A DNA stretch of 60,857 nt, from NCBI GenBank assembly GCA_022781985.1, contig JALESH010000055.1, forward strand, positions 1 to 60,857, given 5' to 3'. Positions 27,299 through 36,555 of the stretch are shown here, piece by piece. Within the stretch, counting starts at the first letter, position 1. Each line of letters begins with the position of its first letter. A program made the position numbers and the translations under genes. Source of the DNA: Lachnospiraceae bacterium. Lineage in GTDB: Bacteria > Bacillota > Clostridia > Lachnospirales > Lachnospiraceae. The notes below the pieces were generated by a model that saw only the letters and a list, made by a program, of their open reading frames with translations, made no database searches and was not told where the DNA came from.

Positions 27299-28377
27299 CC
27301 AAGGTTCTGTTGTCCCACAGTACCAAGACGGTGAAAAATGATGCAGTTGGGCTGTTCGACCCTGACCTCGGGACCATTCATGACGAGCAGCCCCTTTTCC
27401 AGATCCACCGTAAAAAAGGTCATGCTGTTGGACTCATGGTTCAGGGAAACCAGATGCCTGTTGTCTGGAAAGAGGGCTGCATCCTTGGGATAGTCTCCGC
27501 TGATAGGCAGACAGAGCAGCTTTTCCAGCAGCCCGCTCCCCTCCTCTATCCTGTACAGCACTACGCTGTTGTCTCCCGCATTGGAGCTTATCATATACTT
27601 AAAATCCATAGAGAAATTCAGGGCGCTGGCCGCCGAATTGCTGGCATGATAATCATTCACTGTGGATATGGTCTGCAGCTTTTCAAATTCGGGAGCATCC
27701 CCCACCTCCCGATAGCTGTAGACGTCGATATAGTTTTTTAATTCATGGACGATGTAGAGAACGCTGCCGTCCGGCGAAAACTTCAGATGCCTGGGGGCCG
27801 ACTCCTGCTCGCTCCTTATAACATCCGCCAGCCTGATGGTTCCCTTTTCGCTGTCAAAGCGGTATACCTTCACATGATCCATCCCCAGGTCAGCGGCGCA
27901 CAGGTACTTGTTGTCTCTGGTCATTTTTACGCAGTTTACGTGGGGCCTGAAATTCCGCTCTGCAATGCTTCCCAGTCCCTTATGGAACAGCTCGTCGGTG
28001 ATCCTGCCCACGCCGCCGTTTTCCTCCAGCCGCAGCACCGTGATCTTGCCGTCGTGATAGCCTGCCACAAAGAGATATTCATCCTTATAATCGGTGGAAA
28101 GATAGCAGCCCCTCATGCCATTAATGGAGCCGAAATTGATAAACTCCAGCTCTCCGTCCCTTTTTATCCTATAGGCCTCCACCCCGAAATCAGTGATGGA
28201 ATACAGGTACTTCTGATTATGGGAAATGGTCACATAGGAGGAATTCGTAATCTCCACCTGATCCTTTTCATACAGCCTGCCATTCTCCAAATCCACATCA
28301 TAAATTTTTATCCCATGATTGTCCCCCATACCGGTAGTATAGGTGGAAACGTATGCCACATACTTTGTTTTTTCCAT
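27277..28377 (-). CDS. Lactonase-fold beta-propeller protein (6-phosphogluconolactonase-like)
   Basis: A 366-residue cytosolic protein with the seven-bladed propeller of the YbhE/PgL family (COG2706). Repeated blade signatures are visible, such as ITNSSYVTISHNQKYLYSI, RPHVNCVKMTRDNKYLCAADLG, APRHLKFSPDGSVLYIVHE and DYPKDAALFPDNRHLVSLNH. The family includes 6-phosphogluconolactonase and muconate lactonases; which reaction applies is not shown. The ATG at 28377 is chosen because GGAGGAG precedes it and the family start KYVAYVSTYT follows; the longer frame from 28509 lies within the promoter. It is expressed from a strong promoter back to back with the XRE-pot promoter. Confidence 0.88.
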   Translation of the reverse strand: MEKTKYVAYVSTYTTGMGDNHGIKIYDVDLENGRLYEKDQVEITNSSYVTISHNQKYLYSITDFGVEAYRIKRDGELEFINFGSINGMRGCYLSTDYKDEYLFVAGYHDGKITVLRLEENGGVGRITDELFHKGLGSIAERNFRPHVNCVKMTRDNKYLCAADLGMDHVKVYRFDSEKGTIRLADVIRSEQESAPRHLKFSPDGSVLYIVHELKNYIDVYSYREVGDAPEFEKLQTISTVNDYHASNSAASALNFSMDFKYMISSNAGDNSVVLYRIEEGSGLLEKLLCLPISGDYPKDAALFPDNRHLVSLNHESNSMTFFTVDLEKGLLVMNGPEVRVEQPNCIIFHRLGTVGQQNLGYKDSSE

Positions 28378-28456
28378 CGGACCGCTCTCCTCCATCCATT
28401 CTATTGTCCCGGCCGCCGGCCCTGTCTCAGTGCTCCTGACTGCCATATTCTGTTTT

Positions 28457-28485
28457 ATTATAGCATAATGCTGTTTTATTTTCAA
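28457..28485 (-). promoter_or_regulatory. Strong promoter of the lactonase-fold gene
   Basis: TTGAAA (28480-28485), a 17-base spacer and an extended TGCTATAAT box (TATAAT at 28457-28462) on the minus strand. Leader about 73 bases. Confidence 0.75.
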
Positions 28486-28502
28486 TTTATTCCGCTTTCC
28501 TA

Positions 28503-28530
28503 TTGACATCCATCCAACTGCTGATATAAT
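28503..28530 (+). promoter_or_regulatory. Consensus promoter of the XRE-cupin/pot operon
   Basis: A perfect TTGACA (28503-28508), a 16-base spacer and a perfect TATAAT (28525-28530). It is the best promoter in the window and is immediately followed by the operator-like repeats at 28535-28561, so it is likely strong but repressed. Confidence 0.8.
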
Positions 28531-28534
28531 GTTT

Positions 28535-28561
28535 GTTTAGTAACAGTAAACTTTAAGTTTA
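28535..28561. promoter_or_regulatory. Operator-like inverted repeats at the pot operon start site
   Basis: GTTTA (28535-28539) mirrors TAAAC (28547-28551), and TAAACTTTAAGTTTA (28547-28561) is a perfect 15-base palindrome. They overlap the expected transcription start. The XRE-cupin protein encoded 42 bases downstream is the natural candidate to bind here and repress its own operon. Confidence 0.6.
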
Positions 28562-28602
28562 TTATCATTTAATTTTTAAACAATCGGCATCGGGGAAGCA
28601 TT

Positions 28603-29145
28603 ATGAAAATAGGAAGTAAAATCAAGGAACTCAGAATACAGAAGGGACTTACCCAGGAGGAGCTGGCAGACCGCTGTGAGCTGTCCAAGGGCTTTATCTC
28701 TCAGCTGGAGCGGGAGCTGACCTCCCCTTCCATCGCCACTCTGATGGACATCCTGCAATGCCTTGGCACTGATATCCAGGATTTTTTTTCGGGAAAGCCC
28801 CGGGAGGAACAGATCGTCTTTTCAGATTCCGACTACTTTGAAAAGGTGGAGGAGGAGCTTGGCAGCACCATCGAGTGGATCATTCCCAATGCACAGAAAA
28901 ATATCATGGAGCCCATCCGCCTCACCCTGAAGCCTGGAGGCTCCACCTATCCGGACAACCCCCATGAGGGGGAGGAATTCGGCTATGTGCTTTCAGGCAG
29001 CATTACCATCGTCATCGGCAATCGGAAAATACGGGCCAAAAAAGGAGAATCCTTTTATTTTTCTCCGGATTCCACCCACTATATCACTGCCGGCGGCAAG
29101 ACAGGGGCCGTGGTTCTGTGGGTCAGCTCTCCTCCCAGCTTCTGA
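28603..29145 (+). CDS. XRE-family regulator with cupin domain
   Basis: A 180-residue transcription factor. Residues 5-60 form a helix-turn-helix ([20 protein letters not shown]); residues about 105-178 form a cupin ([38 protein letters not shown]) with His and Glu residues able to hold metal or ligand. This architecture is shared with PuuR-type regulators of polyamine metabolism. It is the first gene before potABCD on the same strand, so I infer that it senses a polyamine or related amine and controls the operon from the palindromes at 28535-28561. GGGGAAG precedes the ATG. Confidence 0.92.
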   Translation: MKIGSKIKELRIQKGLTQEELADRCELSKGFISQLERELTSPSIATLMDILQCLGTDIQDFFSGKPREEQIVFSDSDYFEKVEEELGSTIEWIIPNAQKNIMEPIRLTLKPGGSTYPDNPHEGEEFGYVLSGSITIVIGNRKIRAKKGESFYFSPDSTHYITAGGKTGAVVLWVSSPPSF

Positions 29146-29191
29146 CCCGGGGAAGCAGTATCAGACCAACATCGTATCGGAGACTTTTACC

Positions 29192-30265
29192 ATGAAGAAA
29201 GAATTAATCAACCTGATTGACATCTCAAAATCCTTTGACAATGAAACGGTATTGGACGAGCTCAATCTAAGTATCCATGAAAATGAGTTTCTCACCCTGC
29301 TGGGCCCCAGCGGCTGCGGCAAAACCACTACGCTCCGTATTCTGGGCGGCTTCATTACTCCGGACAGAGGCCGGGTAGTTTTTGACGGTGAGGACATCAC
29401 CTCCCTCCCCCCGAACAGGCGCCAGTTGAATACGGTATTTCAGAAATACGCACTTTTCACTCATATGAATATCGCCGAAAACATAGCCTTCGGCCTGAAA
29501 ATCAAAAACAAGCCAAGGAGCTATATTCAGGATAAGATCAAATATGCCCTGAAGCTGGTAAACCTGGAGGGCTACGAGAAGCGCATGCCGGACTCCTTAA
29601 GCGGCGGCCAGCAGCAGCGCATCGCCATAGCCAGAGCCATCGTCAATGAGCCTAAGGTACTGCTGCTGGACGAGCCTCTGGGCGCCCTGGATCTGAAGCT
29701 GCGCCAGGACATGCAGTACGAGCTGATCCGCCTGAAAAATGAATTGGGCATCACTTTCGTCTATGTCACCCACGATCAGGAAGAGGCTCTCACCATGTCG
29801 GATACCATCGTGGTCATGAACCAGGGCTACATCCAGCAGATCGGCACGCCGGAAAACATCTATAACGAACCGGAAAATGCCTTTGTGGCTGATTTTATCG
29901 GAGACAGCAACATCATCGACAGTGTCATGCTGGCAGATGAGCTGGTCTCCATCCTGGGTACAAAGTTCGCCTGTGTAGACACCGGCTTTGGACACAATAC
30001 ACCGGTGGATGTGGTCATCCGCCCGGAGGATGTGGAACTGACTGCTCCGGAGGAGGGGACGATACAGGGTACCGTCACCCATCTGATCTTCAAGGGTGTC
30101 CATTATGAGATGGAGGTGGAGGCCGGCGGCTTTGAGTGGCTGGTGCATTCCACCGGGATGTACCCGGTAGGCACCCGGGTAGGGATCAGAGTGGATCCCT
30201 TTAATATCCAGATCATGAACAAGCCCGAATCCCAAGACGAGGAGGCGGTACCAGTTGAAGAATAG
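29192..30265 (+). CDS. potA: Spermidine/putrescine ABC transporter, ATP-binding protein
   Basis: A 357-residue cytoplasmic ATPase that powers polyamine uptake. Walker A is GPSGCGKTT, the signature LSGGQQQR, Walker [12 protein letters not shown], and the switch His follows in YVTHDQEEA. The last 110 residues form the TOBE domain of carbohydrate/polyamine importers. A long frame continues upstream to 28964 but overlaps the regulator; the ATG at 29192 follows ATCGGAG and matches the family N-terminus. potB starts inside its last codons. Confidence 0.96.
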   Translation: MKKELINLIDISKSFDNETVLDELNLSIHENEFLTLLGPSGCGKTTTLRILGGFITPDRGRVVFDGEDITSLPPNRRQLNTVFQKYALFTHMNIAENIAFGLKIKNKPRSYIQDKIKYALKLVNLEGYEKRMPDSLSGGQQQRIAIARAIVNEPKVLLLDEPLGALDLKLRQDMQYELIRLKNELGITFVYVTHDQEEALTMSDTIVVMNQGYIQQIGTPENIYNEPENAFVADFIGDSNIIDSVMLADELVSILGTKFACVDTGFGHNTPVDVVIRPEDVELTAPEEGTIQGTVTHLIFKGVHYEMEVEAGGFEWLVHSTGMYPVGTRVGIRVDPFNIQIMNKPESQDEEAVPVEE

Positions 30266-31082
30266 CAAATTATCCCGGCGGCTGCTGTCCACGCCCTATG
30301 CAGCCTGGATTACCATATTTATCCTCATTCCCTTAGGCATGGTATTTTACTATGGCCTGACCGACAGGACAGGTGCCTTTACTTTGCAAAATGTACTGGA
30401 TATCATGAGTGCAGAGCATGCCAAGGCCCTGTGGTATTCCCTGGGCCTGTCCCTGGCCAGCACCCTGATCTGCTTCCTGTTGGCCTATCCTCTGGCTATG
30501 ATTCTGGCAGGCATGAAGGTCAGCCAGCACAGCTTCATCCTGCTGATTTTTATCCTGCCCATGTGGATGAACTTTCTGCTCAGGACTCTGGCCTGGCAGA
30601 CTCTGCTGGAAAAAACAGGTGTCATCAACATGCTGCTGGGCTTCCTCCATCTGCCGGCTCTGAACATCATCAATACGCCCTATGCCATTGTCCTGGGTAT
30701 GGTGTACAATTTTTTGCCCTTTATGGTGCTGCCCATCTACAATGCGCTGGCCAAAATCGATCCAAATGTAGTGAATGCAGCCAAGGATCTGGGAGCTGGC
30801 CGGGTACAAACCTTTATCAAGATCACTTTTCCCCTTTCCATAGGCGGAGTCATCAGCGGCATCACTATGGTATTCATCCCGGCACTGACCACCTTCGTCA
30901 TCAGCAAGCTTCTGGGAGGAAGCAAGATCCTGCTGATCGGCAACGTGATCGAGGAGGAGTTTACCCAGACCGGAAACTGGCATCTGGGCAGCGGACTGTC
31001 TATCGTCCTGATGATATTTATCATTTTCAACATGGTGATTTCTTCTATTTTTGACAGGGAGGGGGAGGGAACCGCACTATGA
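30255..31082 (+). CDS. potB: Spermidine/putrescine ABC transporter, permease
   Basis: A 275-residue inner-membrane permease with six hydrophobic segments and the EAA-like coupling loop [22 protein letters not shown] near residue 180. Translation begins at TTG, nine bases after GAGGAGG, overlapping the end of potA by 11 bases; this overlap indicates translational coupling. It forms the channel with PotC. Confidence 0.95.
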   Translation: MKNSKLSRRLLSTPYAAWITIFILIPLGMVFYYGLTDRTGAFTLQNVLDIMSAEHAKALWYSLGLSLASTLICFLLAYPLAMILAGMKVSQHSFILLIFILPMWMNFLLRTLAWQTLLEKTGVINMLLGFLHLPALNIINTPYAIVLGMVYNFLPFMVLPIYNALAKIDPNVVNAAKDLGAGRVQTFIKITFPLSIGGVISGITMVFIPALTTFVISKLLGGSKILLIGNVIEEEFTQTGNWHLGSGLSIVLMIFIIFNMVISSIFDREGEGTAL

Positions 31083-31876
31083 TAAAAGCAACGGCAAAAA
31101 AAGTATATATTGCATTGATTTTTATTTTTCTCTACGCCCCCATCGGTACCCTGATGGTGCTGTCCTTTAATGCCAGCCGCACCAGGGCAAAATGGGGCGG
31201 ACCTACCCTCAAGTGGTATGCTGCCCTCTTTGAGAACAGGGAAATCATGCAGGCCCTGTGGAATACACTGCTGATCGCCCTGGTATCCTCCCTTACGGCT
31301 GTAGTCATCGGCACCGTGGCCTGTATTGCCATCCAAGGCATGAGCCGCCGGGGGCGTGCCGTCTTTATGGGCATCACCAATATACCCATGCTGAATGCGG
31401 ACATCGTCACAGGCATTTCCCTGATGCTACTCTTCATCAGCCTGGGACTGAAATTCGGTCTGGGAACCATACTGCTGGCCCACATTACCTTCAATATACC
31501 CTATGTGATCCTGAGCATAATGCCCCGCATGAAGCAGCTCAATCCCAACACCTACGAGGCGGCTCTGGATCTGGGTGCATCGCCCATCCGGGCATTTTTC
31601 CAGGTTGTGTTTCCGGATATTCTGCCCGGCATCCTCTCCGGATTCCTCATGGCCTTTACCATGTCCCTGGATGATTTTATCATTACCCACTTCACCAAGG
31701 GGGCCGGCGTGGACACCCTCTCCACCAAGATCTATACAGAAGTGAAAAAGGGTATCAAACCGGAAATGTATGCTCTGTCCACACTGATCTTTGCAGCAGT
31801 GCTGCTGCTGCTTCTGCTGGTGAATAAGGCACCCAGGGAAAAATCTGAAAAAACAAACAAAACAGGAGGAATATAG
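31079..31876 (+). CDS. potC: Spermidine/putrescine ABC transporter, permease
   Basis: A 265-residue permease with six hydrophobic segments and the coupling loop EAALDLGASPIRAFFQVVFP around residue 160. Its ATG overlaps the potB stop as ATGA. The partner of PotB in the polyamine importer. The C-terminal tail after about residue 250 is short and basic. Confidence 0.95.
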   Translation: MIKATAKKVYIALIFIFLYAPIGTLMVLSFNASRTRAKWGGPTLKWYAALFENREIMQALWNTLLIALVSSLTAVVIGTVACIAIQGMSRRGRAVFMGITNIPMLNADIVTGISLMLLFISLGLKFGLGTILLAHITFNIPYVILSIMPRMKQLNPNTYEAALDLGASPIRAFFQVVFPDILPGILSGFLMAFTMSLDDFIITHFTKGAGVDTLSTKIYTEVKKGIKPEMYALSTLIFAAVLLLLLLVNKAPREKSEKTNKTGGI

Positions 31877-31877
31877 A

Positions 31878-32981
31878 ATGCATCATAAATGTTCAGATTT
31901 GAAAAGAAGAGTGTTGAAAATGAAAAAATGGGGAACTGCTGCATGCATCGCCGCAGCATCCTTCTTTTCCTTAAGCGGCTGTGCCGGGAGCACTTCCGGT
32001 GAAAACGGGGAGGTGATCGTCTATAACTGGGGCGAGTATATGGATCCGGATGCCATTGCCATGTTTGAGGAGGAAACAGGTATCAGAGTAATATATGATG
32101 AATTTGAGACCAATGAGATCATGTATCCCAAGGTGGAAGCCGGTGCTGCAGAATATGATGTGATCTGCCCCTCCGACTATATGATCCAGAAGATGATCCA
32201 GAACGATCTGCTGGCTGAACTGAATTTTGACAACATGCCTAATGCAAAGGAAAATATCGGCGCACAGTACTGGGAGCAGTCCAGGGAATTTGATCCCGAA
32301 AATAAATATTCCGTCCCTTATTGCTGGGGTACTGTGGGCATCCTCTACAACAAGTCCATGGTGGAGGAACCTGTGGACAGCTGGAGCATCCTGTGGGATG
32401 AAAGGTATAAGGATAATATCCTGATGCAGGATTCTGTCCGTGATGCCTTTATGGTAGGCCTGAAGCTGAATGGCTACTCCATGAATTCCACTGATGCCGC
32501 GGAGCTTGAGACAGCAAAAAATGCTCTGATTCAGCAGAAGCCTCTGGTACAGGCCTACGTTATCGACCAGGTAAGGGATAAGATGATCGGCAACGAAGCG
32601 GCTATCGGCGTCATCTACTCCGGAGAAGCCATCTACACCCAGAGGGAAAACCCGGATCTGGAATACGTGATTCCCAGGGAGGGGACAAACGTCTGGATTG
32701 ATTCCTGGGTGATCACCAGGGACGCGCCCAACAAAGAAAATGCAGAAAAATTCATTGACTTTATGTGCCGCCCGGAGGTGGCCCTGAAGAATTTTGAATA
32801 CATTACTTATTCTACTCCCAACGATGCCGCAAGGGCATTGATCGAGGATGAGGATATCCGCAATTCCACCATTGCCTTCCCTGATCTGACTCAGTATTCC
32901 AATCTGGAAACCTTCCGATATCTGGGAACAGAGGCGGATGAGATGTACAGTGAGCTTTGGAAGGAGGTAAAGTCTGAATAA
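31878..32981 (+). CDS. potD: Spermidine/putrescine-binding lipoprotein
   Basis: A 367-residue extracellular substrate-binding protein held by a lipid anchor: signal about residues 15-34 ending in the lipobox LSGC. The PotD core starts at VIVYNWGEYMDPDAI, includes YDVICPSDYMIQKM and the binding-site region YCWGTVGILYN, and ends near FRYLGTEADEMYSELW. AGGAGG lies eight bases before the ATG at 31878; an in-frame ATG at 31920 also exists. It is the last gene of the operon, closed by a terminator. Confidence 0.96.
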   Translation: MHHKCSDLKRRVLKMKKWGTAACIAAASFFSLSGCAGSTSGENGEVIVYNWGEYMDPDAIAMFEEETGIRVIYDEFETNEIMYPKVEAGAAEYDVICPSDYMIQKMIQNDLLAELNFDNMPNAKENIGAQYWEQSREFDPENKYSVPYCWGTVGILYNKSMVEEPVDSWSILWDERYKDNILMQDSVRDAFMVGLKLNGYSMNSTDAAELETAKNALIQQKPLVQAYVIDQVRDKMIGNEAAIGVIYSGEAIYTQRENPDLEYVIPREGTNVWIDSWVITRDAPNKENAEKFIDFMCRPEVALKNFEYITYSTPNDAARALIEDEDIRNSTIAFPDLTQYSNLETFRYLGTEADEMYSELWKEVKSE

Positions 32982-33012
32982 GGCTTCCTCCTCTCTGTCA
33001 TGGAAGCAGCTT

Positions 33013-33050
33013 AAGAGCCAGACCGGATCCGGTCTGGCTCTTTGTTCTTT
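33013..33050 (+). terminator. Rho-independent terminator of the pot operon
   Basis: A perfect palindrome of 30 bases (33013-33042, GAGCCAGACC paired with GGTCTGGCTC) followed by TTTGTTCTTT. It also lies between potD and the convergent lipoprotein gene. Confidence 0.88.
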
Positions 33051-34596
33051 AAAGCTCCGGTACCTCCACCTGGTCGAAGGCCAATCCCGGCTCACCGTCG
33101 TATTCCTTTGCAAAGGTAGAGATCCCCTGCTCCCTGCAGGTGCGCTTCCAAAGCTCGGCACTCAGGGAATCCACAAATATCTGAACCGGCGCTTTTTTCA
33201 TTGTGAGACGCAGCAGCCCCGGCAGCTTCTCCAGAAAGCTGATATCCTTCACGGTTCTGCCTGCCCGAATATCCAATTCCTCCAGACTGCCTAATTCACC
33301 CAGGGGAGAATAATCTGAGATGCTGCCGATCTGCAGCTTCAATACCTGAAGGTTTTTGAAGTTTTTCAAGTCCCGAACCAGACCATCTCCTGTACCCAGG
33401 GCCGAAAAATCCGTTTCTATTTCTGTCTCATTGATGATACACCAGTCTGTTCCTATTTCTTCCATCAGGACCAGAGTGTCAATCAACAGCAGATCACTGC
33501 TGCTGATCTCTCTCTCACCGATCTGCAGAGCCTCTCTTACCAGCTCCTCCAGCAGTGTCTCCTCCCACTCTATGGCAGAGTCCTCCTCTGTCTGCTGAGC
33601 CGGAGCCTGCCTCCATACCTCCCTGTTGGCCTTCTCATAGGCAAGGACGAAGGGATTGTGCAGTCTTTTATAATTCCAGATATCCATCCCTTTATAGCGG
33701 CCTGCCCCCTCATAGGGTCGATACCTCTCTCCTCCGTACTCTTCATAGGTAGCTGCTGTATACAGTGCCACATTTCCCATATCCAACGTATCCTCTGCAT
33801 AATTCAGGCCGATAAATTCCATCATATATTTTTCTCCGAAACGATAGGCGGCACTGACCATCCAGGTCTTCCCTTCCCCACTGTCAAAGGTGCACCGGAT
33901 TCCATAGACATCATTACCATCCTCCAGGGTATATTTCTCAGACCTGATATCCAGCAGCCTGTCTCCAAATACCGTTTCAGCAGTCTCTTTCATATGGCCG
34001 CATGTTTCTTCCCAGGCATGGGAAAATACATTGGCTCCCATATCATTGTCCTCTACTCCCCACAGCAGGCAGGGCACATAATCTCCCTCCTCATTCCAGC
34101 CACCCAGACTTTCCCACAGTTCCTCCAGACGCTCATCCAGCTCACAGGTTCCCCAGACCCAATCATGGGGTATTTCAAACCAGAAGGCCCCCTCACTCTG
34201 TATGTAATCCTCCTCTGTCCTTGCTGCCGGACGCCGGATATAATAGGTGTTTCCCTCTGCGCTCAGCCTGATGTAGTCCTCCTCACTGCCCTCCATGGTT
34301 TCTGTAATCCTGTAATCCCCCTCCAGATCCATGCCGGCCCTCTGCCGTAAAACATCTCTTTCCTCCCAAAAATCAGGTGACTCTTCCTCTCCTGTCTCTT
34401 TATCCTCTGGGGCTCTTTCTCCTGACTCCCGGGCGGCCTCCCTCCCGGCTTCTTTTTCAGCTTCCTGTCCGGCTTCCTTTTTTATTGCCTGCCTGCCCTC
34501 TCCGCATCCTGTACCGGTGAAGCAGGCAGCTGCTGCCAATACAGCCAGGAAAACCCTGGTATTTTTACTGCTCTTTCTCTGTCCTGTATCCCTCAT
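33049..34596 (-). CDS. Lipoprotein with leucine-rich-repeat-like C-terminus, unknown function
   Basis: A 515-residue protein with a basic start, hydrophobic signal and lipobox TGTGC at about residue 31. A highly charged Glu/Lys/Ala stretch follows (about 35-75). The middle (about 80-300) has no family I can name. Residues about 395-470 show leucine-rich periodicity (LKNFKNLQVLKLQIG, LGELGSLEELDIRAG, LEKLPGLLRLTMK), which suggests three or so LRR turns for binding a partner. It should sit on the outer face of the membrane. Its start follows the upstream lipoprotein stop by 11 bases, so the two are likely translated together, behind proA. Confidence 0.85.
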   Translation of the reverse strand: MRDTGQRKSSKNTRVFLAVLAAAACFTGTGCGEGRQAIKKEAGQEAEKEAGREAARESGERAPEDKETGEEESPDFWEERDVLRQRAGMDLEGDYRITETMEGSEEDYIRLSAEGNTYYIRRPAARTEEDYIQSEGAFWFEIPHDWVWGTCELDERLEELWESLGGWNEEGDYVPCLLWGVEDNDMGANVFSHAWEETCGHMKETAETVFGDRLLDIRSEKYTLEDGNDVYGIRCTFDSGEGKTWMVSAAYRFGEKYMMEFIGLNYAEDTLDMGNVALYTAATYEEYGGERYRPYEGAGRYKGMDIWNYKRLHNPFVLAYEKANREVWRQAPAQQTEEDSAIEWEETLLEELVREALQIGEREISSSDLLLIDTLVLMEEIGTDWCIINETEIETDFSALGTGDGLVRDLKNFKNLQVLKLQIGSISDYSPLGELGSLEELDIRAGRTVKDISFLEKLPGLLRLTMKKAPVQIFVDSLSAELWKRTCREQGISTFAKEYDGEPGLAFDQVEVPEL

Positions 34597-34607
34597 AGGT
34601 CTTCCCC

Positions 34608-36539
34608 TTACTCCGTCTCCGGTATACGAATAAGCTGCATAACCTGCTCATCCACTGTCTGTTTTTCTCCGTTTTCCAATACGATCAGTCTGCCCTCCTC
34701 GTAGCCCTCACCGCTCATCACCATGTAGGCAAATTCCTCACTGTCCTCCTCCAGCTTACTCTGCAGGAGTGCCACACTGTCATCCCCATAGAGAAGAAAA
34801 CGGTACACCTTTTCCTCCAGCTCCCGGCTTTCCCTGCCGTCATATACATTCAGGACAGCGGAGGACGGATCTCCCAGACCAAGGCTTCCCACAAGATAAA
34901 AAAGATGGCCGCTCTTCGCCGACTTCCTCATACGATCCATATCGATGCTGATCCCCTCTGCGATTACATCCCCATCCTCCAGACAGAACAGCCTCTGACC
35001 GACTTCTTCCCCATAGGATCTGGTATAATACAGCCTGTCCCGGATCACCAGAGCCTGACCGGCGGCTTCCACCACCTTTCTGCAGCTGCCCTGCTGATCC
35101 AATTCATAGACATCCTCACCTGCATACAGCATTTCCCCTTCCTCATCCTCCAGCAGGCGGAAAATCCTGATATAGAGCTGTCCTGTTTCCCGATTATAGG
35201 TTTTCCGAACCTCCCTCTGCCCGGAAAGCTCCATCATCTCATAGGCCTGCCACCATCCCCGGCCTGCAGCAAAGCCCCGAGCTCTTTCATAAAGACAGTC
35301 CTGGTCGGCAGCATAAAACAAAGCATCCGCCCCCTCCATTTCATAGGATTCCACCAGCTCCGCAGCCGTATAACCGGGGAAGAAGCAGGACAGTGGGATC
35401 CCTTCAAAGTCCTCCTCCAGCATTTCCAGATAATAAGGGCCTTTGATCGGCTTCATTTGCTCATATTCCAGGCTTTCCAACAAATAGCCTGTCTCCTGGC
35501 TGAGGTATTCCCCCCTGACAGTGTCATATAAGCCAATCCGACACCTTTCTATCCCCCGAAACAGCTCTTCCTGCATCAGAAGCTTCCATAACTTCAGGGC
35601 CTCCCTATCCTCCTCCGTCCCATCGTAGGTGAGTATATCCCCATAGACTGCACTTTCTTTCTCCATCAGAAGAAGATTTTCCCCGGCCTCATCCAGGATG
35701 TACACTTCCTCCCATTCCCCCTCCACAGCCTTTGTATCAGCCTCACCGTCTCCATCCAGGCTGATCATGCTTACCCGATTTCCGTTACGGCAGATGATCC
35801 GTTCTCCGCCTGCTGTCAGACAGAAATCCTGATCCGCTGCCTCCGCCAGCCTTTTGGGCTGCAGGACATCCTCTCCTGACCATTCGTACAATCCTCCGTC
35901 ATCCCTGCGAAATACGGCCAGGCTGCCGTCTGAAGCAATCTGCCACGCGCCCTCTCCTGCCGCTCCCAGCTCGCCCACCGGATGATGCTTCCTGCCATCG
36001 TACCGGTACAGGACTTCCCTTCCGTCTTCCCAAAACCACTCTTCTCCGAATTCCGTCTCCAGCCTGCTGTACCATATATTTCCTGCCCTATCTATCCGAA
36101 AGTCCAGCACCCTCTCTGCCACCGGCACGCTGCTCCCATCCGGCAGGAAGCAGTACAGGTCATATATAGGAAGGAGACTGGATCCCGTCGGATAAAACCA
36201 CACCCCCGAGCCAAAATAAACCCTGGATTTATCCGGTGAATAGCAAAGTATATCCTCCTGACTCCAGTCCAGCGACTGCATCATCTCCTCCAGCAGCTCC
36301 GAATCATAGGCCTCCAGCAGCTCCAACTTTTTCCAATCCATCCAGCGCCCGGTCAGCAGAGCCGGCTCCTCCTTCCCCTGTATCCACAGAGCCAGCTCAT
36401 TGGCTGAGGTGAGATAGGCAAAGGCATTTTCATGAGCGTTTTCCGCCGCCGGTTCTGCCCCTTCTTCCTTTGTACTTCCGCAGGCTGTCAAGGCCAGACA
36501 CAAGGCCATCAGGAACAGCCATTTTCCTGTTACTCTCAT
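34608..36539 (-). CDS. Large lipoprotein, probable beta-propeller, unknown function
   Basis: A 643-residue protein with signal sequence and lipobox LTAC at about residue 20. The body is acidic and contains many short Trp/Tyr-rich blade-like segments (for example ILCYSPDKSRVYFGSG, VLDFRIDRAGNIWYSRL, EVLYRYDGRKHHPVGELG), reminiscent of a WD40- or PQQ-like propeller, but no known family is recognisable. It is expected on the outer membrane face of the cytoplasmic membrane. AAAGGAG lies before the ATG at 36539; a longer frame to 36584 overlaps proA. It begins 16 bases after the proA stop codon. Confidence 0.85.
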   Translation of the reverse strand: MRVTGKWLFLMALCLALTACGSTKEEGAEPAAENAHENAFAYLTSANELALWIQGKEEPALLTGRWMDWKKLELLEAYDSELLEEMMQSLDWSQEDILCYSPDKSRVYFGSGVWFYPTGSSLLPIYDLYCFLPDGSSVPVAERVLDFRIDRAGNIWYSRLETEFGEEWFWEDGREVLYRYDGRKHHPVGELGAAGEGAWQIASDGSLAVFRRDDGGLYEWSGEDVLQPKRLAEAADQDFCLTAGGERIICRNGNRVSMISLDGDGEADTKAVEGEWEEVYILDEAGENLLLMEKESAVYGDILTYDGTEEDREALKLWKLLMQEELFRGIERCRIGLYDTVRGEYLSQETGYLLESLEYEQMKPIKGPYYLEMLEEDFEGIPLSCFFPGYTAAELVESYEMEGADALFYAADQDCLYERARGFAAGRGWWQAYEMMELSGQREVRKTYNRETGQLYIRIFRLLEDEEGEMLYAGEDVYELDQQGSCRKVVEAAGQALVIRDRLYYTRSYGEEVGQRLFCLEDGDVIAEGISIDMDRMRKSAKSGHLFYLVGSLGLGDPSSAVLNVYDGRESRELEEKVYRFLLYGDDSVALLQSKLEEDSEEFAYMVMSGEGYEEGRLIVLENGEKQTVDEQVMQLIRIPETE

Positions 36540-36555
36540 TTTTTCTCCTTTTACT

